Below the pieces are notes generated by a model that saw only the letters and a program-made list of their open reading frames with translations, searched no databases and was not told the origin of the DNA. The position numbers were made by a program, and so were the translations under genes. 64,000 bases of DNA from Lyngbya aestuarii BL J (lineage in GTDB: Bacteria > Cyanobacteriota > Cyanobacteriia > Cyanobacteriales > Microcoleaceae): NCBI RefSeq assembly GCF_000478195.2, contig NZ_AUZM01000006.1, positions 62,001 through 126,000 on the forward strand, written 5' to 3'. Positions 18,151-27,145 of the stretch are shown one piece after another (position 1 is the first letter of the stretch; each line of letters starts with the position of its first letter).

Positions 18151-19152
18151 CTAGCTAGCCAGATATTCTCGCACTTGAGACTTCCGACGACGGAGGTGAT
18201 TGAGCGCTTGATTTTCAAGCTGACGAACTCGTTCGCGGCTGATGTTCATCCGAGCGCCGACTTTCGACAGAGATAGTTCTTTACCATCTTCTAAGCCGTA
18301 GCGTAATAGAATCACCTCCCGTTGTTGCGGGGTTAATTCATCGATCAGGCTTTTGAGATCCTGACGGAGTAGTTCGTGGGTGACGTAGCTATCAGCAGAA
18401 GCCGTTTCGTCTTCAAGCAGTTCTTGCAGTTCGGTGTCTTGGTTGTCCCCGACTCGCAGATCCAACGAAATCGGATGGCGAGAAGCGAGCAAGTATTCCC
18501 GAATTTGAGACGGTTCTAATTCTAATGCTTCTGCAATTTCGCTCGGTGTCGGGTTGCGACCATATTTTTGAACTAAGTCCCGTTGAACTCGTTTAATTTT
18601 GTTGAGTTTTTCGGTGATATGGATCGGTAAACGAATTGTACGACCATTTTGAGCGATCGCCCGTGTAATGGCTTGTCGTACCCACCAATAAGCGTAGGTG
18701 GAGAACTTATACCCTCGCATCGGGTCAAATTTTTCGACACCCCGTTCTAAACCGAGCGTTCCTTCTTGGATTAAATCCAAAAATTCCATGTTGCGCTTTT
18801 GGTATTTTTTAGCGATCGAAACAACTAAGCGCAGGTTAGCTTCGATCATTTTTTGTTTAGCGCGGCGACCGCAATCTAAAATACGATCTAGTTCATCTTC
18901 CGTTAATTCGACTTCATTTGCCCACTCTGTTTTGGAGGGTTCGTGATCGAGTTTTTTGGTCAGTTTGTCTTTTTCTTCCAACTGTTTCATCATCTGTTGG
19001 ACTTGCTTACCGTAGTGAATTTCTTCTTCTTGGGTAAGCAAGGGAACACGACCGATTTCATGCAGATAAGTCCGCACAGTATCCGCTGAAACCCCAGGTC
19101 GAGTGTTCCGTTTGGTAGATTGATCTTTTTTGAGATTGTTTACCTTAGCCAT
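18151..19152 (-). CDS. Group 2 sigma-70 factor (SigB/SigD-like)
   Basis: 333 aa. It has sigma region 1.2 ([19 protein letters not shown]), region 2 ([20 protein letters not shown], then the -10 recognition helix [14 protein letters not shown]), region 3, and region 4 with the helix-turn-helix ([19 protein letters not shown]). It lacks the long region 1.1 of the primary sigma factor, and the length (~330 aa) fits the non-essential group 2 factors that respond to stress, light or nitrogen status. It directs RNA polymerase to -10/-35 promoters. It is monocistronic, with a long upstream region. The exact SigB/C/D/E subgroup cannot be fixed by eye. Confidence 0.92.
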   Translation of the reverse strand: MAKVNNLKKDQSTKRNTRPGVSADTVRTYLHEIGRVPLLTQEEEIHYGKQVQQMMKQLEEKDKLTKKLDHEPSKTEWANEVELTEDELDRILDCGRRAKQKMIEANLRLVVSIAKKYQKRNMEFLDLIQEGTLGLERGVEKFDPMRGYKFSTYAYWWVRQAITRAIAQNGRTIRLPIHITEKLNKIKRVQRDLVQKYGRNPTPSEIAEALELEPSQIREYLLASRHPISLDLRVGDNQDTELQELLEDETASADSYVTHELLRQDLKSLIDELTPQQREVILLRYGLEDGKELSLSKVGARMNISRERVRQLENQALNHLRRRKSQVREYLAS

Positions 19153-20067
19153 AGTTTTAAATTAAACTCCCTTAACTGAATCAAAATTGGTAGTGAGTCT
19201 ACCCGACTCAACAATGAGTAGGAAAGAATGATTTGAGTGCGTTCTTTTTTGAACTGGTAGAAAGTCTGACCCTGTGGGATTTCTACTCAATGTTTTGACA
19301 GGGGAGCCGGAACGCTCGACAGGTTGCGATAATATATCAGGTTCCCTCCCTTGATTGTAAAACTCTATATATTAGACGATAGTTGTGTGCTATTAGTTCA
19401 ATTGACAATCAGCAGGTTATCGACTGGTGCTTCAAGAGTATACTTATTCCTCGACTTTCGAGAAGCTATTCAACTGTAACAACCCCCGATGAAGATTGGT
19501 TGGATTCCCATTCCAACACTTAATCCCTTGCTCCTTTACTTCCCTTTACATTATTACATTAATAATGGGGTATTAGTCAAGCTGTTCATGGTTCGGTTTT
19601 CTGTGTGAATCATTTTCTATCTTTACTTACTATCATGCCCAGAAACACTTGAAATCTATCAGAAGAATGAATACGAGAAAACCGAACTATTTTTTCCTTG
19701 TTTTCCCGACAAAATCCGTGTTTATACTGAATTTTGCATCAATTGTTACCTAACGACGAGTAACGCCAGTTGATCAAGACCACGATTCGGTTCACAAACA
19801 ACTTGATCATTTCCCACTCCAGCAATCAACCGGATCGCGAATTGAGTTTGGTTTTTCCGGAATGAGCCAGAGTTTAAACGAGCGGTTGTGTACTTGATCG
19901 AGAAAGAGTGAAAACACAGATAGAGACAAATGAGCGGCAAACATCCAGGGCAAATTAATCTATAGAAAAGAGCATTGTACCCTATATTTCAGTTTTTGAC
20001 CTGCCCAATGTGTAAATTTGCCAAATTTCGTGACACTCGCTTTCCGTTTTAAAAGGTTCCAGAGCGA
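19153..20067. other. Long intergenic region upstream of the sigma factor
   Basis: 915 bp without a supported gene. A 7-bp inverted repeat gtagaaa/tttctac at 19257-19286 could form a hairpin in the sigma-factor leader. A minus-strand frame at 19746-19940 ends in protein-like sequence (FAIRLIAGVGNDQVV) but has no credible start; it may be a gene relic. Such a long leader would suit a regulated sigma gene. Confidence 0.4.
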
Positions 20068-21612
20068 CTAAACGACTAGAGAAGAAACACGAACTTCTTC
20101 TTCAATCATTTGGGGTTGTTTTTTCCCTTCATAACGTTCAATCACACCCGCTCCCACCCCATCACCCCAGACATTAATCGTGGTACGACAGCGATCCAAA
20201 AACCAATCGATCACAAGAATTAAGGAAATTCCCTCAATCGGAATATTCACCGCTCTTAATACAATCACCATCGTCACTAGCCCCGCTTCCGGAATTCCGG
20301 CCGCACCAATCGCCGCTAAAGTTGCGGTTAAAAAAATCACGATCATCTGTCCAATGCCCAATTCTATCCCGTAAATTTGGGCAATAAAAACCGCTGCAAC
20401 CGCTTCCTAGATAGCCGTCCCGTCCATGTTAATTGTTGCCCCTAATGGCAAAACAAAACTCGCTATCCGGGGAGAAATATGATTGCGTTCAATGCTGCAT
20501 TCCATCGTCACAGGTAAGGTGGCTGAACTCGACGAGGTGGAAAAAGCCGTCGTTAAAGCCGAAGCTAAATGTCTAACATAAGGTAGAGGATAACGTTTCC
20601 CAAACCCATACAAAATCAGAGGCAAAATAATCGCCCCATGAATCAACAAAGCAATAATGACTGATGCGGCGTATTTACTCAAACTCATAAATTCGGCAGC
20701 AAAACCGCTAAAGCCTCCAGCCTGTCCTAAACGTTCAGCAATCAAAGCCCCAATGCCGACTGGTGCCGCCATCAAAATCAAGTGAATAATCCGCATAATG
20801 GCTTCATTTAAGCCTTCAAATCGGTGCAGAACATTCTGCCCTAAACTTCCCATTGTCGTTAAAACTCCCCCAAAAACCAGAGAAAAAATAATCAAGGGAA
20901 GCACCTGGTTGTCAGCCATCGCTTGGAACAAATTACGAGGAAGTAAACTGACAATCACTTCTTTAAGAACATCTACAATCGAGCGATTATCTTTTCCTTT
21001 GACTTTCGCGGCGACAGCTAAATCCACCCCAATTCCGGTTCCGGTTGAATTGGGAGTAATTTCTTTTCCGGTTTCATCTATCCATTGAGAGAGAGTAACA
21101 ACATTCTCAGGCGTCGATTTTTCGGGTTGAATAGTCCCTTGAATCTGATTTTGATCCAAAAGAATCACCGAATAGCGCTCATCATAGGAAGGTTTAAAGT
21201 TTTCATCCTTTAACGTCAATTGTTGATTGCTAATGATATAACTGGTATTAGGAAGTAGTTGTCCTCCCCGCCAGGTAACTCGGGCTTCTGGGGTATCAGC
21301 CACACCCGGATTAATCATGTTCACCAGGATTAAACCCACGATCACGGCAATTCCGGTGGTTGCGGTATAGTATAAAAGGGTTCGACCTCCAAATCCTCTA
21401 AGCTGTCTGACATCTCCGAGACTGCTGACACTGACAACCATCGAAGTCATCACCAGAGGAATAACCAGCATTAACAAGCCGTTAATAAAGAGTTCTCCCA
21501 AAAAAGCAACCGATTCACCCACGGCGGGCAAGATTCCCCCAATGAGGATTCCTACCCCAATCCCGATCAAAATGGGAATGAGCAAGGATTTCGAGGTTTC
21601 TTGCGATGTCAT
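20068..21612 (-). pseudogene. Dicarboxylate/amino-acid:cation symporter broken by an in-frame UAG
   Basis: Two abutting parts of one gene of the DctA/GltP family (Na+ or H+ coupled uptake of C4-dicarboxylates or glutamate). The 5' part (20407-21612, 401 aa) has the Ser-rich motif FSTSSSSATLPVT and the Na+-site motif NMDGTA. The reading frame then hits TAG at 20407-20409 and continues in the same frame to 20068 with [20 protein letters not shown], matching the family's next helix (usually NMDGTA-x-YEA). The stop replaces the Tyr codon, a single-base change from TAT or TAC. Everything after the stop (re-entrant loop 2, last helix) would be lost, so transport should fail. A large extracytoplasmic insert (~100-190) is also present. 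A sequencing error or stop readthrough is the alternative. Confidence 0.85.
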
Positions 21613-22478
21613 TTTACCCTGAATGTGATTAACAGTTTTTGTATTGTGGTATAATACAGTGCAATTATTCGTAAAGTAGGATGCAGTTTGGCATTTCTTA
21701 ATCTATGGTGAGAGAATTATCGCGCTAGAGAGTGCCAACTTAGGGCTTGTGACCCTATTTTCCGGCAACTGGACAATCAAAAAGTTGCTCAAGGTGAGTT
21801 GAGTCGCAAAAGTTGTCGGTTCAGACGGAAAAATTCTAGAGTTCTGAGAGTCTATGTCGGGAGAGGGATAAATGGAGTATACATTGATTTTGCTCTAGAT
21901 TTTTGATCTCAATAAAGTTTTGTAAGTTGACCGAAAATCAATATTTTCTCAAAGTGATAACTCTTTCTTTCTTGATCGATAATTAAAACCCTCATTTGAG
22001 GAACCCAAAACTTTTTGGGAGACAAACAAACAGGTGAGGACAACCGAAAAACAGAACCGTTGAAAAACTCATCCCAAATTAGCTTGTCAAATGGATAGGA
22101 TTTAAGTTAAATTATAATCAAGAATAAGACAATACCAATCAACTTTTCACCGATTCTAGTTCAGCCGATTCCAAATCTAACCACCAGTTCCTGATTCGAT
22201 GCAGTGGGGGTTAGTCGGCGGGAATCTCAGTTTCCGTTATTGATTGCGGACAACTCGCTGACCTAGAACCCTCGTTCCTCTGATATCGGTCTGATTCTCC
22301 TCAATCCTGTCGAGGGAAATCAAGACTGAGGTTTAAGCAGTCAAATTCCGAGCCACTTCATCCCCCGTCTAAATACCCCTGACTCACTTTTTGTGGGTTG
22401 GGGATAGTCGAGGATGAGGATAAAATCTCTGTTTTATATTCCTATATTCCTTTAATTTTCGAGAATACTTTTCAAAAG
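21613..22478. other. Long intergenic region between the broken symporter gene and the ClC gene
   Basis: 866 bp, divergent promoters expected. A TATAAT box at 21650-21655 is a possible -10 element on the plus strand, without a strong -35. I find no supported ORF or RNA gene. Confidence 0.4.
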
Positions 22479-24365
22479 ATGACTGTTACCTCCTCTCCTC
22501 CTCCCCAGCTTTCCCTTTCCTCTGAACCCAAAATCCTTTCTTCCTCTCCCCATCATTTTTTCAACCGTTGGCGTCCGTCTCCAGAGTCTCTTGTCTTCAT
22601 TTCCGCCTTACTCATTGGTGGGGGTTCAGGACTTTTAATGGTCTTGTTTCATACCCTCATTAACCTCTTTTATCACCTCAGCTTTGAGGGATTAATGAGC
22701 CAGATTTACACCTGGGGAGCATGGACACTCGCCTTAATTCCCCTGGTGGGGGGTTTAATTATTGGGGTAATGCGTTGGCTTTTTCCCAAAATTTTAGGAC
22801 AGGATTTTTCGACTTTATTAACAAACGCTAGAGTCCAAAATATCACCCCATTACGACCCCTAATTAAAATGTTAGCGGCGGCTATTTCATTAGGAACAGG
22901 CGCTTCATTAGGGCCAGAAAGTCCCAGTGTTGAAATTGGTTCTCACGTTGGGATTTTATACGCTCAATTTTTTCAAGTTTCCCAAGAACGTTATCGTTTA
23001 CTATTAGGGGCGGGAGCAGCAGCAGGACTTGCAGCGGGTTTTAATGCACCAATTGCAGGTGTGTTTTTTGCCTTAGAAGTCGTACTCGGAGCGACATTTT
23101 TCACGGCACCGGCAACCAGTTTAATTTTACTTTCTGCGGTTTTTTCTTCGATTATCTCTCGCATTTTTTTAGGAACTCATCCTGCTTTAGTCTTACCTGA
23201 ATATCAAGTGATTAGTTCTTGGGAATGGATCTTTTATGTGGGTTTAGGTGTACTATCGAGCGGTGTCTCTTTAGCCTATACACAAGGGATTAAATGGGTA
23301 AGGGCTGGTTTTCAGGGAGAGATTCGCTATTTAAGTTTTTTCGGTAAAATTCCCGTCATTTTAAAACCCGCTATCGGTGGAATTTTAATTGGGATAATCG
23401 CCTTCAAACTTCCTCAAACGTTAGGAGTGAGTTACGAAACTCTAGAGATTATCTTACAGGGTGAAAATTTCCCGCTATTATTATTGGCTTTACTCTTGAT
23501 TTTTAAATTAATTGCCACAACAATTAGTTTAGGGAGTGGTTTTGTGGGCGGTGTGTTTGCACCTGCAATGTTTTTAGGCGCTTGTTTAGGGGCGATTTAT
23601 GGTCATGTTTTGGGGTTGATTCTACCATCGGATTTTGTGGAAATTGCGCCTCCTGCGGCTTATGCAATTGTCGGAATGGCAACCGTTCTCGCCAGTAGTG
23701 TCAGAGCGCCTTTAACGGCGATTTTATTGTTGTTTGAGATGACTCGTAACTACTTGATTCTTTTACCGTTAATGGTCGCCGTTGGGGTGAGTATTGTGAT
23801 TATGGATTGTGTGAAAGCTAAAAGTTCTGTGGGGGGGTTAAATCTACAACAAATGGGGATGAATTTAGCCCAACAAAATGATCAAGAAATCTTACATAAA
23901 GTTCCCATTTCAACGCTAATGGATTTTTCTTATTTAGCATTATCTGACTCAACTTCCCTGATAGAAGCGGGTCAAAAAATGATTCAAGCTAAATGTCATA
24001 CCGCCTTAGTAATCGAAGAAACAAAACTATTAGTGGGTGTGATCACTTTAGCCGATATTAAACGACATTTGATACAAATACAGTCTATGTTAAGTGAAAA
24101 AGCTCATTCTGAATACACTTTAACCGCAACAAACTTAAAGATTGGCGAGATTTGTACCTCAGAAATTCTCTACGTTTATCCAGATGATTCGGTCAGTGAA
24201 GCCTTTGAACAAATGAGAGTCCGAGGAATTTATTTGCTTCCGGTTGTTCATCCCGATAACCCTCGTAAAATTATCGGTGTTTTGGATAAAAACAAAATGA
24301 GTTTAGCCAGTGATTTAGTCTCAACTCAGACTGCATTGGTTCCCTATTCTACCGTACTCAATTAA
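22479..24365 (+). CDS. ClC-family chloride channel/antiporter with C-terminal CBS pair
   Basis: About 628 aa from the ATG at 22479; a TTG 27 codons upstream opens the frame but codes for nothing ClC-like. Membrane part ~45-450, with the ClC signatures GTGASLGPESPSVEIG (the gating glutamate is in PESP, equivalent to GxEGP), GFNAPIAGVFFALE and GSGFVGGVFAPAMFLGA. The first anion-site motif GSGIP is not evident. Two CBS domains (~485-610) follow and may bind adenine nucleotides. It would move chloride (or nitrate) across a membrane; channel versus H+ antiporter cannot be decided here. Convergent with the HerA-like gene, with a hairpin between. Confidence 0.92.
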   Translation: MTVTSSPPPQLSLSSEPKILSSSPHHFFNRWRPSPESLVFISALLIGGGSGLLMVLFHTLINLFYHLSFEGLMSQIYTWGAWTLALIPLVGGLIIGVMRWLFPKILGQDFSTLLTNARVQNITPLRPLIKMLAAAISLGTGASLGPESPSVEIGSHVGILYAQFFQVSQERYRLLLGAGAAAGLAAGFNAPIAGVFFALEVVLGATFFTAPATSLILLSAVFSSIISRIFLGTHPALVLPEYQVISSWEWIFYVGLGVLSSGVSLAYTQGIKWVRAGFQGEIRYLSFFGKIPVILKPAIGGILIGIIAFKLPQTLGVSYETLEIILQGENFPLLLLALLLIFKLIATTISLGSGFVGGVFAPAMFLGACLGAIYGHVLGLILPSDFVEIAPPAAYAIVGMATVLASSVRAPLTAILLLFEMTRNYLILLPLMVAVGVSIVIMDCVKAKSSVGGLNLQQMGMNLAQQNDQEILHKVPISTLMDFSYLALSDSTSLIEAGQKMIQAKCHTALVIEETKLLVGVITLADIKRHLIQIQSMLSEKAHSEYTLTATNLKIGEICTSEILYVYPDDSVSEAFEQMRVRGIYLLPVVHPDNPRKIIGVLDKNKMSLASDLVSTQTALVPYSTVLN

Positions 24366-24370
24366 GCAGA

Positions 24371-24400
24371 GGAGGGGAATAAATCACCCTTTTCCCCTCT
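24371..24400. terminator. Probable bidirectional terminator between convergent genes
   Basis: An 8-bp perfect stem gaggggaa/ttcccctc (24372-24379 and 24392-24399) with a 12-base loop sits exactly between the convergent stop codons of the ClC and HerA-like genes. The T-run is weak on both sides. Confidence 0.5.
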
Positions 24401-24401
24401 C

Positions 24402-26141
24402 TTAAAATCCTAAATCATCCATCGCCGAAGCCGCAGCTTCAAACACTTCCTCATCGGGCATTTCTTCCCAAGCGGTATCACCAATTTCCCGATAAAATTG
24501 TTCATCGTAGGAACGAGTTTGAATCACCACAGGCATCGGTACCGCATGACCTAAGACTAACGCCTGTTGTTTGGAGTCTAATTTCGCTAAAACTGAACGT
24601 AAATTTTGACCTCCAGAAACGCCCGTAAAAATCGCATCAATATCTTTATCATCATTCAATAAAGCGGTAATTCGAGTCCCAATTTGTGACATCACTTCTG
24701 CATCAATTCCCGATGGTCTTTGGTCAACCACTAATAACGTTACAAAATATTTTCGCATCTCTCGCGCGATTGTACCAAAAATCGTTGAACGAACAATCGC
24801 TGAATCTAAAAAACGATGTGCTTCTTCAATCGTAATTACCAAAGGTGTTGGTCTATCAACGGGGTTTTTAGACGCCAGAAAACGGTCAGCTTTGCGAACA
24901 TAGGACGCATGAATCCGGCGAGTAATCATATTCGTGACTAACATATAAGACAGCATATCCGACTGTGACCCAAACTCAACAATCACATTTTTTCCCGCAT
25001 CTAATGACTGTAAAATTCGATCTACATAATTAAACGGAGAAGTCGGACGCATATATTTTAAATTCTCCATCCGCAACAGTTTTCGCTGAAGCGACATAAT
25101 CGAACCTTTGTGACCTCGTTTTTCATCACAAAAAAGTTGAATTTCTTCATTGGTCATCGATAACAATTGAGAAATCCAAGACTTACCAAATTCACTTCTA
25201 AGAATATTTGCACTATCCAAACTCGCCTCAGATAGATTTAACTCTCGCTGAACTAAGCTAATATCTTCGACTTCAATTTGATCATAACTCAAATACAATT
25301 CTTGAGCATCCCGCACCCCTCGCCGTTTGGTTGATTCGGGGTCAAGGGTATAGACTTCAACTCGTTCGGGGAAAAGTTGACGTAAACCTTTAACGGTATT
25401 GAATTTTTTACCCTCAGAAACAGCTTCCCAACCATATTCGGAGTGCATATCAAAAATCAAATTAACAGCCGCTTGTTTTTTGATTATTCCTGATAATAAT
25501 AGTCGAGTTAGAAAGGATTTACCCGTTCCTGATTTTCCAAAAATGCCGTTACTGCGTTCAACCATTCGATCTAAATCTACACAAACCGGAACGTTCATAT
25601 CAATCGGTTGACCAATCGCAAAGTTACGGCGATGGGGGTCATCTTCCCAACCAAAAATCACTCTAAAATCCCGTTCACTGGCTTCATAAACCTGGGAAAA
25701 ATGAGTCGGAATCGTTTTGACTGGAAGGAGTTGTATTTCGCTGTTGGTTTGAGTTTGAAAGGAAGCCAATGTCCCTCGACCATTATTTTGATTTTCCTGT
25801 TGTTTTTCGAGTTTGCGACGAATCGTTTCTTCTGACTGTATATCCGCCTGATTCAACATCAACATCGGGCTTAATTCTATGGTTCCATAGGTGCTATTTC
25901 CAGACAGAATTGCTTGCAGAAAATCATCACTAGGTTGAGGAGGATTGGCTAATATTCGCGCATTACTGGTTCCTAAAGAAACATCCGTCAGCAGACAGAA
26001 AAAATGTGATCGCACACCACGCACAACCAAAAATTTCCCGACTCTCATCTCTTCGACGGAGATATCTGCATGGAGTCGAACTTCTAATCCTTTGGTGAGG
26101 GAACCTTGAATAACGGAACCGAGCGGTTGTTCTGTGGTCAT
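24402..26141 (-). CDS. HerA-like hexameric ATPase (DUF87 type)
   Basis: 579 aa. An N-terminal beta-rich HAS-barrel-like part (~1-100) is followed by a RecA-fold ATPase: Walker A GKSGTGKS (202-209), Walker B PLVITIEEAHRFLD (~430) and an arginine-rich C-terminal part with QIGTRITALLNDDKDI. HerA ATPases are DNA pumps or translocases, often paired with NurA nuclease in DNA repair; variants occur in defence systems. No nurA or other nuclease gene adjoins it, so it acts alone or with a distant partner. Cyanobacteria carry such stand-alone copies commonly. Confidence 0.85.
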   Translation of the reverse strand: MTTEQPLGSVIQGSLTKGLEVRLHADISVEEMRVGKFLVVRGVRSHFFCLLTDVSLGTSNARILANPPQPSDDFLQAILSGNSTYGTIELSPMLMLNQADIQSEETIRRKLEKQQENQNNGRGTLASFQTQTNSEIQLLPVKTIPTHFSQVYEASERDFRVIFGWEDDPHRRNFAIGQPIDMNVPVCVDLDRMVERSNGIFGKSGTGKSFLTRLLLSGIIKKQAAVNLIFDMHSEYGWEAVSEGKKFNTVKGLRQLFPERVEVYTLDPESTKRRGVRDAQELYLSYDQIEVEDISLVQRELNLSEASLDSANILRSEFGKSWISQLLSMTNEEIQLFCDEKRGHKGSIMSLQRKLLRMENLKYMRPTSPFNYVDRILQSLDAGKNVIVEFGSQSDMLSYMLVTNMITRRIHASYVRKADRFLASKNPVDRPTPLVITIEEAHRFLDSAIVRSTIFGTIAREMRKYFVTLLVVDQRPSGIDAEVMSQIGTRITALLNDDKDIDAIFTGVSGGQNLRSVLAKLDSKQQALVLGHAVPMPVVIQTRSYDEQFYREIGDTAWEEMPDEEVFEAAASAMDDLGF

Positions 26142-26389
26142 CGATTTAGATCTGTTGGGTGTTGGTGGCGAGTTACTCGGAATGAAGGGTAAAAGTTTTT
26201 ATCCAAGCTAACCTCTATCTACTCTCTAATATTATGATATTTTCGTCAATCTTTTCACCGATAACCCGATCAATTTCGATAGATTTCTAGATTCCAACAA
26301 GCAAAACGCTTGCATGATTCTGGTTTAAAGTGAGAAATGACTTAAGAAGAAACTACTGTTAGAGGTTAAAATACTATAATGATGATTCA

Positions 26390-26671
26390 TCACTTTTTAT
26401 AGATATCTCCTCTTGTCCCAATTGTGTAAATTTCAATTTCAGCAGAATCAATATTGACTAGAAAGACGATTCTAATTTTACCAATACGCAGTCGATAAAA
26501 TCCTTCCCAATTTCCCCTCATTTTTTTGATGTCAAGTTCTGTAAAAGGAATAATCCCCTGTTCGTCAACAAAAGTCAAGAGTTGATTGAGTTTTTCTGCA
26601 ATTTTAGACGCATCTTCAAGATTTGCCTTTTCTAAAAATTTAATCGCGTTCTTACGAAATTTTATTGCCAT
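26390..26671 (-). CDS. RelE/ParE-family toxin
   Basis: 93 aa. Typical RelE/ParE fold pattern: N-terminal helices (FRKNAIKFLEKANLEDASKI), then the strands MRGNWEGFYRLRIGKIRIVF and IEIYTIGTRGDIYKK. The residues RLRIGKIRIVF and IGTRGDIY are the family's conserved core. It probably cuts mRNA on the ribosome or inhibits gyrase; which one cannot be told. It is the second gene of the pair and overlaps the antitoxin end by 20 bp. Confidence 0.87.
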   Translation of the reverse strand: MAIKFRKNAIKFLEKANLEDASKIAEKLNQLLTFVDEQGIIPFTELDIKKMRGNWEGFYRLRIGKIRIVFLVNIDSAEIEIYTIGTRGDIYKK

Positions 26672-26864
26672 GTTTCACCCAATCTGTCATATCAACTGAT
26701 TCTTCATCTTCATAGTCAGACGGTGAACCAAACATTTCATCTAGTTCTTTTTGTTCTTTTTCACTGACGTAGGGAATCAAAGCCTGAGAAAGTAACAATC
26801 TTTCTTCTCGCAAAACTTCCCGCACACTCTCTTTAATTAAAGCTTTAAGTTCCTGAATTTCCAT
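26652..26864 (-). CDS. Antitoxin partner of the RelE/ParE-like toxin
   Basis: 70 aa, acidic, with an N-terminal helix (MEIQELKALIKESVREVLRE) and a C-terminal acidic stretch (FGSPSDYEDEESVDMTDW) that would wrap the toxin. This layout is common in small cyanobacterial antitoxins encoded before RelE-like toxins. The 20-bp overlap with the toxin supports translational coupling and functional pairing. No DNA-binding domain is obvious. Confidence 0.78.
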   Translation of the reverse strand: MEIQELKALIKESVREVLREERLLLSQALIPYVSEKEQKELDEMFGSPSDYEDEESVDMTDWVKHGNKIS

Positions 26865-26939
26865 TAACGCTATCCTTCGGTGAAAACTGTATATACTTGA
26901 ATATTGTATACATTATAAACTATATCATCTATTCGAGTC

Positions 26940-27004
26940 GTAGGGTGCATCAGACAATTAACTCTGTGATTCGATCATTAACTTCAAAATCTGATGCACC
27001 CTAC
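26940..27004. repeat. Hairpin-forming repeat, copy 1 (upstream of the methyltransferase)
   Basis: A 65-bp element with a near-perfect terminal inverted repeat (gtagggtgcatcaga and tctgatgcaccctac). A diverged copy in the same orientation lies at 29485-29546, at the other end of the methyltransferase gene. The shared interior includes atcagacaattaac and gatcattaactt. Confidence 0.8.
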
Positions 27005-27145
27005 TCATCTTGACAGGTGATGGTTTTGTTTGATAACGTTTTATAAAAAAACCTTAAGTTATGAGAAAAAAGCTTTAAGGGAGAAATTCACCAAGCAATT
27101 CTCTAGTATATAGAATAAAATATACAAAAATACAAATTACCTGCC

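Noticed and set aside
17931-18276. Plus-strand frames across and beyond MITE copy 1
   Set aside because: They are open only because the repeat is GC-rich. One contains the same peptide on opposite strands in both MITE copies because the core is inverted, which argues against coding.
19746-19940. 64-aa minus-strand frame upstream of the sigma factor
   Set aside because: The last part looks protein-like, but the start is not credible; noted only as a possible relic.
22398-22478. 27-residue N-terminal extension of the ClC protein from a TTG
   Set aside because: No similarity to ClC proteins; the ATG at 22479 gives a normal start.
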